A stretch of 64,000 nt of DNA from Rhopalosiphum padi (GCF_020882245.1 NC_083598.1:56147858-56211857); one strand, 5' to 3'; positions 24,526-38,640 are shown, counted from the first letter of the stretch. Notes: generated by a model not told the origin, from the letters alone. A program made the numbers and translations.

Positions 24526-26329
24526 TTAGATGGGATGATGAGAAACTTTTAATGTTGTCATCAGTTTTTCACCAAGACCTTTTAATATGTCGTTGACTTC
24601 TGTCAAATGGTCCACGTGATTACCGATGAACCTCTTGGTCGTCTGTATTTTGTCCAAAACTGATTTAATTTTTTTCTGTAGTGAATTATTGGAAAGATCA
24701 TTTAATCTCTAAATAAAAACAAATATTATATAGTTACAGTATTACTTAGACCATACAATAACAATGAAACATAAGGTGTTTGGGTAAAAATGTATACTTT
24801 TTCCTCGTCAATTATATATTTTTCAAGCTGTTCAAGTTCCTCAATAGACTTTGTCAGAACACCGATTTTATATACTACGTAATCTATGGTTATTGCAGTG
24901 TTTTCATACATTATCAATCCTTTTTTTTGAAAATCTTTCATTTGCGTATCGTCAAAATTTGAACTATTCCGGAGACTGGAATATTGCTGTAACTACAAAA
25001 CAATTGCAGATAACTAAATTTAGATTAAAAAAATAACGTTTACACCGCAGTTGTACTGCACATAAGTCTTCATACGTCGACGATCGTGATGTTTAAATTT
25101 CCTATGAATAAATCAATCATGGCCTGAATTTCGTGATCAACGAATTCTCTTGTTGAATTTCTTGCTATTTCCTCAGTAGTCTGTTCAATGCGTTCCAATA
25201 GCTGTGCGTCCAGTTCTACGAACGTGCTTTGCCTAGAAACTGGACCAGCCTGTGTCAAATACTTGAATTAATATTTTTATTCTAAATTTTTTTATCAAAA
25301 ACCAAATGATAAGCATTTTATGTGTACTATAATACGTCCATGCATTTCGACAGTAAACAAATATTATTATTGAATACCTTTTCGCAGCCCTTACATCATA
25401 TATATATATATATATAGACTTTATATGTGCAAGTAATATAGTATTATAGTGCATACAATTATGAGCGTTGTAACGTTTATTCGTAAAATCACAATATTGC
25501 AGGTATTTATAAACCTATACAGTAATATAGCCATATAGGTAGATAGCAAAAACGCATATAAACATAATTTGCGTTATACAAATAATAATAAATTTAATTC
25601 TAAATATTTATATAAACAATGCAAAATTAAAAATAATAAACACTTCAACATTTAAAAAAAAAAAATGTTATTTAAAACTAATCATATAATATCTCCCTTT
25701 TACTAGAGTATAATAATATTTTGAATAATTCGTAAGTATACTTATCTATCATAATTGTTTAAATTGTTATCAAAGATTTACTTGGATAAGTTGTAATATT
25801 AAAATATGTTTAATTCATCTATCTTAAACTTAACAGATTTCAAATTAAGACGATTGATGTTTTTTATCTGCTTGTTATACATATGTTGTGTTGCAAGTGA
25901 CATATAATAACAATAATCTAAACCGTTTTATGTTTAACATAATGCACATTAGATTTTTTTCAAATGCATATTTGAGTTATAGCATACAAGAGTATAATTA
26001 TAAACTTATACTTATATATGTTAGACTAAATACAGTTGAAATATTATTATAACATATTTTTTCAACAAAAACACACATTAAACAAAAGATCTTTATTCTT
26101 TATAATACAGACTAACACGTTTATAAATCGTATACGCAATTAACAGAATCTATTATACGATGTGTTATGCAATATTTTCGTTGTTTAGTAAACAAAATTC
26201 CTCAAATTAATTAATCACCATTAATCAATTAGGTACATTATAAATAAATAATTAAGTTTAACATATATTTACCGCGACACTAGCCAGACACCCAGCTGAA
26301 ATCAAGGCTAACCACAGTACAGACTCCAT
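24526..26329 (-). CDS. Gene E: family 2 secreted helical protein, 4 exons
   Basis: Exons are 26273-26329, 25076-25249, 24798-24992 and 24526-24708, all phase 0 with GT donors and AG acceptors. Exon 1 encodes the signal peptide MESVLWLALISAGCLASVA. Exon 2 (58 codons) starts AGPVSRQSTFVELDAQ and includes TEEIARNSTREF. Exon 3 (65 codons) contains SIEELEQLEKYIIDEEK. Exon 4 (60 codons) contains KIKSVLDKIQTTKRF and ends SHHPI. The product is 202 aa, has no cysteine after the signal peptide, and its Leu/Lys/Glu pattern suggests long helices, perhaps coiled coil. Its paralogue F is nearby. The exon 3 donor (AAA|GTATAC) is weak. I recognise no family; secretion is inferred and function unknown. Confidence 0.8.
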
Positions 26330-26410
26330 GACGGTTAGAAACGATCTGCTTTGACCAATGTGTACAGTTCACTAAAACAGACTGAAGACTAAACTTGTAT
26401 AATATAGGTG
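26330..26410 (-). promoter_or_regulatory. Core promoter region shared with gene F
   Basis: The minus strand has TTTAGTCTTCAG and then TTTTAGTGAAC upstream of the ATG. Gene F has TTTAGTCTTTGG and then ATTTAGTAGAC at matching distance. A weak TATTATA lies just upstream. The conserved TTTAGTCTT may be the initiator; that is inferred from conservation alone. Confidence 0.4.
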
Positions 26411-26419
26411 TACCTATAT

Positions 26420-29360
26420 GTATTTGTATTTGTTTTTTATATACCTTTTTTTTTTTTTTTACTGGGTACTGTTATTTTGTTTCTGGTTTTGTAACGGACG
26501 GTTGTCCGCTCGTGTTCACATAATAAATATCGTATAAAAACCGTAATACACATAATACTCGTATATTTCACAGATTTTTACCGCATGTGTTCTCAAAGTG
26601 GCGCTCAACCCCTTTCTGGTGCGTATCACCCAAACTATAGCACGCACTGCTATGTTATTGCTGCAGCGTTCCTTCTTTACATAACACATAGCTATACATT
26701 TATTATTATTGCCAGTTGACGATTAATTGCAGTTTATAGATTATTACGAATATGGAATGATTAGGTTTTAAATTGTCATAATTTGATACACGTACATTTG
26801 TAATTGGACAATCAGACTTAAGAGCAAAGAGGTATAAAAACGTACCTGGTATTTCCCAAATGCGCAAAAGTCATAAGGTTTATTAAATTTAATAATAATT
26901 AGTATAACTGTACACAAAATTACGATAAAGAGAACAATTTAAAAATAGTGTTTACTTTTAACTCGGTCACATTTTTTATTTCATTTTTATTGATGACATG
27001 TTGTCCCTTTTTTGAGATTCTGCTTAATTGCTATGAGTTTAAAATAACAACTGAGAACTTACCTACCTCAAGAATTTTTGTGCACGTAATCGAATCTATA
27101 GTAAATTACTATTATTTTTTTATATAGGTAATGGATAAAGAGATAATTGTTTTTAATTTCATAATGTTAAATCCATATTTTTTTAGGAAATGAAAAACTG
27201 ACGCTTAATTTATTTTGATCATGTGGTATTTGATATGTGGCCATATTTTTCTCCATAAGACACGCTATTCGTATTTAAATTACATTAAAATATAAAATTG
27301 ACGTATTATTAATAAATCATTATAATATTCTGTTCCTATGATACCTATAGTGTATACATATATTTTTGATCGGATTAATTGTTACGAAAACCCTTATTAA
27401 GGATTTGTTGTGCACACTTTAAATATTAGTTGCAAGATCGTTAACAAAATTACTTCACTATGAATTTCGCCCTAATTATGTTATCATTAATTGCAAATGT
27501 GGAGCGAGTAGGTAGGAAATATTTAAGCATAGTTAATTAGTTTGATTATAAATTATAATTAATTAGATTGGATATCAATTAATTTCTTCGATCTAAATAA
27601 ATACTTAAAATAAGACTTATATTTTTATGTTCAAGTTATTAATTACTAACAAATTACAATAATCAATACCTGCTACTAACTACACCTAGTTCCTATAAGT
27701 ACACCATCTTATTTAAATTTCAATATCATGGTAACAACATACATTTTATGTTGTACCTACATTAATTTATGGAAATATTTTATACTTCGAATTAATCCGT
27801 GTATAATGTAAAAAAAAACAGTACCGCTATGACCAAGAAGTTAAATTCTTTTTTTAATTTACGAGTAATAAACAAAATGCATAAGTAATATAGAAAATAA
27901 CAAGTTAAAAATAACCTAGTTTTAAACTTAATTTTAGTAGTTTCCTAAGAAATAAAAAAGAACTTAATTTAATTAAATATTAAAATTCAATATTTTCCAA
28001 TAACTAATCAGCAGTAAAAATAACTACGAATAGTTGAATTGAGATTAATTAGAGTCGATGAAAGTAGTATGAAATATGATCTCAGAGTACCATATTTTAA
28101 GAAAAATACTTAAGTAATTTAATTTAGATACTTTTACACAAATTTTTTGAAATTAACACGTTCTTAATTTTAGTTTTTAATTTATTAATACCTAACTTTG
28201 ACAACGTCGCTTAATATATACCAACATTGTGATAACTTACAAACTATCAGTACTATTAGGTATGTATATTATAATGTATATTTGGGGGTAATGATTAAAT
28301 TAATTATAAAAAATATATATATCAAAATCATTACCATTTTAAGTACACGATAATTTATTTAAATACAATAGAAACTGCATTAATTATTTATATCATGTAT
28401 AGTGTATAAAAAAAAATATATAACATTTCTTAGTACTTAACTACGTTAATTTAACAATATAGGTCATTGTGAAAATATTGAGTTCAAGACATTTTTATAC
28501 TTATGAACTATAATTCTCCAATCGACTTTTAGTGAACACAGGGTAAAAACGCCTATTATCTGTTCAAAACAACAGAAAAAATATTTTTCTTATAGAATTT
28601 TTTAATTTTTGTTTTCATCTAATATTATGAACACAAATAAAATAGTTTATATATTTTATAAATAAACACAATATTTTATTTTTTGATTATTAACCTTGTA
28701 TAATAAAATATTAAACTTTGAACAAATATAAGAGTTCTATTTATGAATTGCAAATACATATTACATATTTAATTCTAATATAGGAATTTTAATTTATTAA
28801 ATGTTTTTAATCGGAAACGGAAAATAATATTAGAAAATAAGAACTTATCATTAAAATTTTCTATACAGTACGTTTAGTGAATAATGAAAATAACTTATAA
28901 CACAATTTCTTTCTAAATTATTATTTTTATTATTTTTTCAATAGAAAATGAATGGATAATTTTTTTTTATCTGTAGATAATACAATATACATTTTACGAT
29001 TAATAATAAATTGAAAAAAGTTAAGTCCAAGATTAATACACGTTTATAAACGTCAAAATTTCAATTGATTTACCATCCATAACTAACAAAGTTATGTTCA
29101 GTAGAGGTTTCGACCATATTGGCCCTTTTATACTAAAAAAAAAAATCAAAAAAAAATTTATTAGATTACTTTTTTATGTTAAATACTGTAGCAATGTTGT
29201 GAGAGTATCAAATATTTTAATTAATTACTTTTAAAATAATGTATCGAGGAATTTAGTACACTGAACGTGTTTAAAAATTATTTAATATTCCAAAAATATT
29301 ATTTGAATACTTTTATTCGAATACATGACAACACTGCACATAGGTGGTTTATGGTACAAG
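26420..29360. other. AT-rich intergenic region between genes E and F
   Basis: No exon or element is recognised in about 2.9 kb. Any further gene F exons would have to lie here, but none was found by similarity to gene E exons 3 or 4. Confidence 0.5.
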
Positions 29361-29368
29361 ATATGTTA

Positions 29369-30801
29369 CTATACTTCAATAAATGCATGTCTTAAAGAAT
29401 CCAAGTACGAATTGTAGTCCATTACTCCATTGGCTGAATTCCTCATGAATTCCTCATTGGTTCGATTAATGTATTTGAACAATGCATCTATTTCTGAAAA
29501 TTTGCTCTTTTTTTTTCGATTTTCTGATCTAGGCGCCTACAGTCGCAACATTTATTTTGAAATATTTGTATAGAATAAAAACTACGAACACATTATAATA
29601 TTACAGTATTTGTACGAATCCGTCAATACTCAAAACATCAATATAATTGCATTTTAACGAAACATAACATTGGAGACGGTATTGTAACGCTTTAGTTACT
29701 CTATCACTATATTATAGTATATATGTAGTATGTACGATATAGCATATCTTATAAATTAAGAACGTTCATAAAAAATGAAATAGTTACTTCACAATACGTT
29801 AATTAATATAAGATTTAAATTTATAAATAAATTATGATATAGACTATAGGTGTCTAATATTACATTAGGAAATATATATTATAATTGGTCCATAAACGAA
29901 TGCACACGTGGAAAATAAACATATAAAATGTATGATTATATTTTAAATAACACTTGAAAACGTCAAAAAAACAAATGTCCTTTAAAGAGATTTAAATTTA
30001 TTATAATATAGATTATAATACCGAAGTAGATATATTAAATCTGTGAGTTTTATGTTTATAACCCTATGTCCTATAATATAAGCTATAATAGTGTAATATT
30101 TTTTATGTTTTATCGAATATTATTTGACATGAAAATGTTTTTCTTGTCAAGTATACGTGAAATGTATAATTTATTATTAGAAATACAAATTACGAAATAA
30201 TATTAAATTATAATCAACTTATAAAATTCGTTTTTCGTTTTAAAAAGTGTTTAAAAATAATTTGTCATTAACATTTTGCTCCTTACCTCGGTGATTGAAT
30301 TGTCTATCACAGACGTCTCTGGCGTTAAAATATAGTTTTCATCTATTGCCTCAGCCTACAAAATATATATATTTTAATTGAACAAATATTAAGTATAGTG
30401 TATTTTATTTTACTAGTCTCAATCTTTTAAATTGTACAAATATGGTAATTAGTACTTAATTATTGAACAGATTGATGTATAATTTCATGTGCAAGCTTAT
30501 AATAAAAATACAATATACAATATTATAAACTAACAAAAATATAAATTTATAAACGCTAGTGATTCCTTTATGTCTTTATTATGTTTATTTTTAATAAGTT
30601 TGGAACAATTTTGTTTTATAAGTAAAACGTTATTTTAGTTAATTTATATAGCTAGTCAATATATTCATTGCTCAGAAGTATCAATTACTGAATTAATTTA
30701 ATACTGATAATCAATTTAATTGTAAATTATTATTTATTATTTACCTCTACATTCACAAGACACCCAGTTGAAACCAGGGCCAACCACAATACAAATGACA
30801 T
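29369..30801 (-). CDS. Gene F: short paralogue of gene E, 3 exons
   Basis: Exons are 30745-30801, 30287-30355 and 29369-29536, joined in phase 0 with GT-AG introns. Exon 1 is the signal peptide MSFVLWLALVSTGCLVNVE, clearly related to that of gene E. A 23-codon exon 2 (AEAIDENYILTPETS...) has no counterpart in gene E. Exon 3 (55 codons) contains NEEFMRNSANGVMDY, aligning with EEIARNSTREFVDH of gene E, and ends in GTATAG: at the place where gene E splices (GAC|GTATGA), gene F reads through to V and stop. The product is 97 aa. Either this is the natural shortened form, or GTATAG is used as a donor to an exon I cannot see. Secretion is inferred; function unknown. Confidence 0.7.
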
Positions 30802-31509
30802 GACGACGATTAATGGTTTTGAAGTTCCACCTTAAACAATACGAACTGTCTACTAAATCGGCCCAAAGACTAAACACAATATGCGTTATGTGTTGACATT
30901 GTTATACTATGTAAGTAATATTATTATTCAGTAGATAAAAAAAAACAACTTTTTTAATGGGAGTGAGGAGCTATTGGCTCGCAGTAACAACAATGGTGTT
31001 TGATAACGATTTGTATTTGCATACCATAAATATTACTTAATTTAAAAAAAGTTAGACGTTTATTAAACACTTCATGCCTAATATATATGTCGGTTGAGAA
31101 ATAATTAAGTACAAATAATACATAATATGAAAAATAAAATTAGTTAAATCCAATTAAAATTTGTTTTTAGAACAATTGAATAAATTCACTGACTACAAAC
31201 TTTATTTTTTTTATATAATATGATATTTTTTCAATTTACACTTTTGAAAAATGTTCACTATTTATTACTAACCATAACTTACTAATACTGTAGACAATTT
31301 AAGTAAAACAATTACATGCATAGTAGAAAATATATTATATGGACCAATATTTTTCATATTATTAATAGTAATTTTTCTAACCAAGTCTTTGAGGAGCAGT
31401 GGTTAGTATTCTGACCATCTTTTTTTTAACTGTTCAAGGGTGGTGGTTACTACTTTAACCACCTTTTAAATAATTTTAAATATTTTTTGGACGGTGATAA
31501 CCTCTAATC

Positions 31510-31722
31510 CAGTGGTTTTCAACCGGTGTGCCGTGAGCGCTCTTGAAGTGTGCCACGAAAAATCTATTAATATAGTTTTATTAGTATGTATTTATATTAT
31601 ATATAGGTATATACTATATATAATATAAAATATGCTTCACGTATTATATGGATTGGTGTGCCGCAAAAATTTTGTAGGAGATGAAGTGTGCCGCATGGTT
31701 AAAAAGGTTGAAAACTATACTG
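31510..31722. mobile_element. hAT MITE, 213 bp, with 8-bp target duplication
   Basis: Ends are CAGTGGTTTTCAACC on the left and GGTTGAAAACTATACTG on the right. Flanking octamers are CTCTAATC (31502-31509) and CTCTAACC (31723-31730), one mismatch. Sub-terminal GTGTGCCG repeats occur near both ends. There is no coding capacity. Confidence 0.85.
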
Positions 31723-32659
31723 CTCTAACCACTTTATTATCAGTTTATATATAGGTACATGTATCAAACATTATCACTGTTAGTCTGATATAATTTCCCT
31801 TGTTTTTAATAATTTATTATCATTCTTCATATTTTCAATGAATTTCATCATGTCCTACATAAATAGAGTTTTTTCCAAAGTCAATTTTCACCCTCAAAGA
31901 GCAAAAAAAAAATTGAAGTTACTTGATATTTTGTTGAAAAACATTAATTTAAATCTCGGTGAAAATAAATTTGTTCAACATTAAGTATTGAGGACTGAGG
32001 AGCAATTCATTTTAAAATATGCGAAATGCTCATAGTAGCACATTATGTAATATTAAAACCAACTTTTGTCGTCTGTGACTATTTATGCGCATAGTAAGCA
32101 TTTGACGTAACAAAAGAAGATTTTGAATGTACATCTCATCAACGACCTAATTTATCAATTAAAATGTACGAATTGTTTTACTTTTGTTGTATCATCAGAT
32201 TGTTCAGAACACAAATAATATGTACTATTCAGTTATAATAACGAATAATTATTTATTCGTTTACACAACCGCATCAAGACGAACGGTATAAGACTCGTAA
32301 GTTTTTACATATTTTATAGCTCGCATCACAAACGCAGGCGGGTTGATGTATTTTTAAATAAGTATGATCCGGTGTAATGAAATAAAAATATATAGCAATG
32401 CATCATTCGCCGTTGCGTTATTTTATTATTACGTATTTTAATAATTACGCGTCCTATACAAACAATAAACGGGCGTATAAATAATAATCGTAATTCACGT
32501 ATATTATATCTGTCTGTACGTTATAAATAACGAACAAATAGCGAAAACGGGAAAAAAATGTTAAGGTAAAATCGCGCAAACCATAAGTACCGGATCGTTT
32601 TCTTAAGACGGCGAATTCAGAAAACGTATACGAAATCACGGTTATATTATAACGCCTAT

Positions 32660-32760
32660 ATAACGAGGGTGGCCAAACCGCGGCCCGCGTCATAGACTTT
32701 TGCGGCTCGTGTCTTATCGTAACATTTTTACAAAATAAAATGTTTTAATATGAATTCATG
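32660..32760. mobile_element. hAT-like end fragment
   Basis: GGGTGGCCAAACCGCGGCCC followed by TTTTGCGGCTCGTG is typical in form of one terminus of a hAT element. The opposite terminus was not found, so this is probably truncated. Confidence 0.4.
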
Positions 32761-32859
32761 CATATTTATATTTATATATGACCTTTTATATAATATAGCT
32801 GTATAACCAACGAATGCGGCGATGTTTGACGATTGTATTTTCGGGTCACGCGTGTTTTT

Positions 32860-33571
32860 CTTTTTCGTTACATCAACGCGCGTCGTATAGCCCTTTAATA
32901 TTTATCGCGCCGACGGGGAGCCGAAGAGCATTTTTTAAAACATCGACAAACGTTCGACCGCCCCCCACAACAGACCATTAATTACTGTATTCGTATATAT
33001 TATTTATTTTATTATCATACAAAATGTCGTATTTAATTACACGCCGACGTGGTGCCACACAATAAAACGGGCGAATTAAATGGGCCTATACGTCGCAAAG
33101 GCTCGCCGCATACCGCCGCCGTTGCGGTCGTCGTCTTGGTTACGAGACCAAAACACACGGGACCCGGAAAAAAGCTTTTGGCGAGCCGACGCAAAGGACG
33201 ACGACGAGGAGCGGTGAGCATGATATATTACGATATTATTATATATATATATATATCATATTGTGCCTTTGATCTTAGCGCGCGTTGAAGAATATTAATA
33301 TATAACGTTTGCGCGTCTGTATACAACATATACATAATATAATATGTGGCCGTGCGTCAAGTCTCGGGCCCACATTATAATATTTCCATAACTCGGTGGG
33401 CATCAAAAGTCTGTGTACAGTGGAATTATCATCGAACGGGCTTTGTCGCGAAAAACGTTTGTTTTGCACTGCCGCTGCGGTTATTTTTTTCCCCGTTCAT
33501 CCCCCCATCTATTATATACACGGGAGCTGTTCAATTTTAATTAAAACCCGAACGCGATTGGATTCGATGGT

Positions 33572-33621
<50 letters not shown>

Positions 33622-33960
33622 TTTTCCTCTATACATGCGCGGCGGACGCAGAGAATGTCGCTAAGTAGCGAAAGTCATTAAACACACCAGTATTATATAC
33701 ATATATAGAGGTACGTGGTATATATACTCTTTGCCGTTTTACGGTTTAAAAGCCGAACAGTGTTTTTATACACACATGACGCGTGTACACAAACGTAAAT
33801 CGCATACGAAAAGGGTTTTTGCAATTTTCTTTGCCCGTCTTTCCCTATAGTTCGTTATTATTATTATTGTACACCGCGAGAGTACATAGATGATCCCCTT
33901 CACGACCGTACAGACTTCCAGAGACTCTCATACTCGTGAAAACGACGCAGGTGAGACTAG
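32860..33960. other. GC-richer patch with GT microsatellite
   Basis: CpG-rich compared with flanks. It contains a pure (GT)n run at 33574-33619 and a TA run near 33240-33256. Several frames are open only because of base composition. A GACGCAG|GTGAGA junction at 33950/33951 could be the donor of a non-coding first exon on the plus strand, but no partner exon is visible. Confidence 0.3.
33574..33619. repeat. (GT)23 microsatellite
   Basis: Uninterrupted GT dinucleotide run of 46 bases. Confidence 0.95.
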
Positions 33961-36900
33961 GTGGTTGGCGATACAAGATGGGCCACCGTAAATTCTCGTT
34001 ATCCTATACATACCCGAGTAGCTAACACAGAAAAACACGATGGTTCACTATAATGTGTACGTATAATGTCTACTCTAATCGTTAGCGTACATAATTATAC
34101 TACATAAAACACAGGGCTGTATTTAAATGTCTTTCGTGTGGAAAAAAATATCTTTTTTATTTAAAAAAAATATTAGTTTATACTCGATGGTTGTGAATAC
34201 CTACACAATCAAATCTACTAATTAGGACAAGACTATGTCCGAATAAATTTACCCCGAACACCGAGGTTCTATGCTGTATAGAATATTACCTAGTTTTTAG
34301 TATAGAATACCCGTAAAATATGTGTGTATATTATACCAGATAACCTATTTAACGCGTAACTCATTATTTCAAAAATCAATAACACGTTTACGAAAGTATA
34401 TTCTTTTAAGACGTTAAAATATATAATTATTTAAAAAATATATATTTTTATCATTTTTTATCGTTATAATTTTTTTAATGACCACGTGCGTTTTAGTCCT
34501 TTATTCCAAAATAGAATAATCGATGTATAAAAATCGAATCTAGGACGATTCATAACAACTCACGAGTAGCTTATGATTTATATATATATATAAGTATTTA
34601 AAGCTTAAGTGAGTTGAATGCAGTGGCACATATCTTGCAAACTATTAGTCCACTATTCCGTTTATCTAACCTTTAAATACTAACATTAAATTTCACCAAC
34701 AAGAGATTTCCTCAGTGGTGAGTTGGGCCATCACTCGACAATTTTGTCTAAACTACTGTTATGTAACTACATAATATGACCAATAAAATTATTATTATTA
34801 TTAAATAGATTTCTTTTCCAAAATTGTATTTATATACATTGAAAGACTAAATAATATTTTTCGTTGAAATATGAGATTAAAAATGTTTATTTCAAAGAGT
34901 AAAAACTAAAAAAAAAAAAAAAAGAAAATAGTAAAAAAGATTTTCTCAAAATGTTGTTTAGTAACGAGTTAAATTATGTAAGATAAATATTTTCAAAAAA
35001 GTTGTGTTTTCTAAAATAAGCATAAAATCAGTGTCCTACGTTGAATCGATCACCTCATTTAATATGCATAGATATGTCCGATCGACGAGTAGGTATTGAC
35101 TTACACAGGTGTAGATCTAGATAATACAAATGTCTACTACATATTGGTTATGTGCTATTGGAACACTGGGAGGTTGACACAGAACAACTATGTATTATTT
35201 GTGACGATAATAATATTGTTGATCTGTAAAGCTAAACACTTTATAAGTTCGTTAGTTCATGCCCTCCACCACCCTCATTATTTCATAGATCCGTATACTC
35301 GTACGGGCGACGAAGACGTCGTTGGCCAGCAAACGCATGATGGAATATTTGGACAGATTTTAGACACGTTTTCTCTACGAAACAAAGGCTTCAAAGCCGC
35401 AACAACAGTTTTGAATTCCATTAGTGCACCCGTATCATTCGGATTACGAACGTTATAACGAGCCGAGTCAGGTCTCTGAGGATTCCGTTGCCACCGCCGC
35501 CGTCTCGTTGCTTTTTGAGGGTCGTTTAATTAAGAAGTTTTGGGGATTCATTACACTGTAAAATAATAACCCAAGTCTCCTGACTCGCCCCTCGACCATC
35601 CCCGTCACACTGGCTAGGGTAATTTCGTCTAATTATGATGTAAACGTCTGTACCTACATTACAGTAGTAGTATTATTTATAATGTTATACCGGGGTATTA
35701 TAATAATATACATATATATTATAAATGTACCTACACAGCCACGCGTGTTAGACTAAAGAGCAAAACTGGATACCTACTCGTCCTACGTCATGTAGGCTCA
35801 CATACCCTGCAGTACCTACGCCGAGAAGCAGAGAATAATAATAGCTCTCGTCCCAGTAACGTAATAGTGTTACACAATATTACTTACAATATATGATATA
35901 TTCCGCGGCAGGTTAAAACGCGTCCGGATGCACAGTATGTGTTCGTCGTGATCATAATATCTAAATTCAATGATATTATGTATGTATTATTTTATTGATA
36001 CAATAATCAAATAATATAATTGTTATTAAATAACAAATATACACTATAGGTCTATATATATTATTATAACTCTGTCGTAACGATATAATCTGTAAATTTG
36101 TATCTGTAGGTGTTACATCGCAAAAAGTTAAAAACCAAACTCAATACAACCCAAATGTGTTATCGTAACATAATTTTATTATTTCTGACTTGTAAAAAGT
36201 ATTTATTTATATAGTTAATGGCTTCTTTAATAAAAATAAGATTAATTTTCTTAAGAATTTTGGTTGTTCACATAAATCCCTAAAATACCTACATAGTACA
36301 CGATCATGTATTTACTATGTATAGTGTTTATTTGTTTAAATTTAAATAAATTGAAAATATATACTTTAAACGATAATTAATAATTCATACACTTGTGAAA
36401 GAATTAATTGCTTTTTGATACATCGAAATAATTTACATACATTTCACTGCCTCATCTCCTTTTATAATTTGAAATTTTTTCTTGTCTATATATTTTACAT
36501 TATTTCATCCTTTACGTATAATTTGTTAAATGGTCCAATGTTGATTAAATCGAAAACTTTTGGGGATATTTAAAAATATATATTTTCACAGTTTTTTCTT
36601 TAATATTCATCATCAGGTGTTTCTGCGTCGGTTAGAATAATGTTAATAATAATATAATATGCAGCTAAGGCAAATGGACATGTTTTAACAGTCTGCTGGT
36701 AATAAATTTGATATAGCCGACGTAGAATACATTTTAAAAGCTATAAAATAAATTGTGGACTATGGTCTATGACTAAACAGTAGTATAAAAACATTTAAGG
36801 CTTCACAGCACCGAATATAATTAATTTTTCAGCGTAAAATCATCGTAAACATTTAGCACTATATATATATAAAAAAAAAAAAACAGAATATCACTAAACA

Positions 36901-38640
36901 ATTATACGTTGACAGGCAGACACTTACAATTCTGAATATTGAGTATGAAACATTTCCTAATACAATTATATTGTGTACATAATATCATAGATATTATCAA
37001 AGTAAATCGTGACAATTATTGTTGACCGGAATTGAAAACTTAAACAATTGACAACACCTTAAATCTTATCATTATATATTATATTAAATGTGGTCCGATT
37101 TCTGTCGAACTCTATGACTGTGCTTCGTACTTGCAGTGTGGTAGAAGGTGTTAAGGTGTAGTTAAAGTTCTGCACAACAACAATTTGACTAGCACGCACG
37201 TATAGATAATAGTTTTTACTTTGTACGAACAACGAACTCATACGTTCGGTTCGAAATTATTGTTGTTATATATTATGCTCACTATTCAAATACGAAATGA
37301 AAGCGCGTGTCGCACGACGTACACATATTAATTATTATTATTATTATTAGTAAGTTTCAACTAGGTCTGCTCACAGGGCACAGGTTACTTGATATTATTA
37401 ATATGTAATTATAGTATTGTCTGTATATTATTAGGTGGCTCAGTAAACATAGTTGGTTTGCATAGACTTAGTCCCTGTTCCCTAGAATCTATGTGTAAAC
37501 TTTATGACAGACTGAATCTTAATATTATGTCATTGTACACATTTCGTAGTTTCGTACTCGTGATTTTTTTTTTTTTTTTTATCAAATTCGTGGAATTTAT
37601 AGAAAAAAGACGTATTTCTTTATTTTTAACTTGCAATATTTTTATAACAAGTTTAAAACTTTTAAGAACAGCTGTACCGACCACAAAACCTACTTTATTT
37701 TTAAAATAATATCAATAATATTTTGTTAGGATTCTGATAGTGATTTTTGTTCTAAAAATGCTTATATTTTTATCATCAATTTTTGTTCATTACTTTATTA
37801 ACTACGGCTCACTAAAGTTTCCCCTATCCTGCCTGTGACATATGAAATGTACGTGTACTCACTCCTTTGTATACCCTGTTAAATGTCAATTGTGTACATT
37901 TTAACACAGTTATTAGGGCTACGTAGTTAGATCAAATATAAAATATAGTTGTAAAATTGTGATAAATATATTATTTATCAGGTAATACGATACTTGTGAA
38001 AACTTTGTTACAATCAATTCATTCGTTTCTATGGCTTTCCCAAACAAATAATTGATGGCCAAATGTATTTGTGCCAGTTTACCTTGAAATATTAAATTGT
38101 ATTTGAACGTTCATAAACCATAACGTATATAAATATATAATATCATGATACACAAAATCGATAAGAGGAAATAATAAAATAAAAATATGATCATTATTTT
38201 AATTGCAAAAATGTCAATTTTTCAAAGCTGTGCGATAAAACTATAACAACTTTATAGTCTGTGATCTGTAACCAATGGCAACCATATTATAAAGTTATAT
38301 ACTTGTATAATAATATATTATATAGATACAAAAAAAAAAAAATATATATAATATTCATTTTCATTTTCCGAAACAAAATTCCTGCGAGAGCTCATCTTTT
38401 AAATGGGAATTTTTTTTTAAATCTTCTTATTGCATATTTAGAGCATTATATAGGAGCGAGGAAGCGCTATATTCCAACTTTCAAGTATATAATATTATGT
38501 TTAGTGATTGTTGAGAAATAGCGATAAGTGAGTGACATTTGGATTATAATAGTATATATTATACAAATTTACGTATTGATATGTAATGTACTAATGTATA
38601 ATATATCTACAAAAATGCAGCTTATACAAACTAAAATGTA
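33960..38640. other. Intergenic region, no supported gene
   Basis: Mostly AT-rich. A GC-richer island at 35250-35620 carries open frames on both strands. The minus-strand one has no usable ATG at its start; it contains LMEFKTVVAALKPLFRREN and cannot be supported as a gene without transcript data. A run of 18 T lies near 37565-37580. Confidence 0.35.

Larger units (their letters stand above)
20345..26215. repeat. Tandem segmental duplication, copy 2 (genes C and E)
   Basis: Right-hand copy of the unit described at 11755-20340. The junction between copies is near 20340, where the gene E intron relic meets sequence matching 11755 onward. Copy 2 is more compact and keeps gene E exons 2-4. Confidence 0.7.

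Noticed and set aside
33049..33668. Open frames across the GC-rich patch near 33 kb
   Set aside because: They run through a GT microsatellite or biased sequence and overlap on both strands.
35096..35458. 120-codon plus-strand open frame
   Set aside because: It starts at TTG, not ATG, no domain is recognised, and an opposite-strand frame is equally open.
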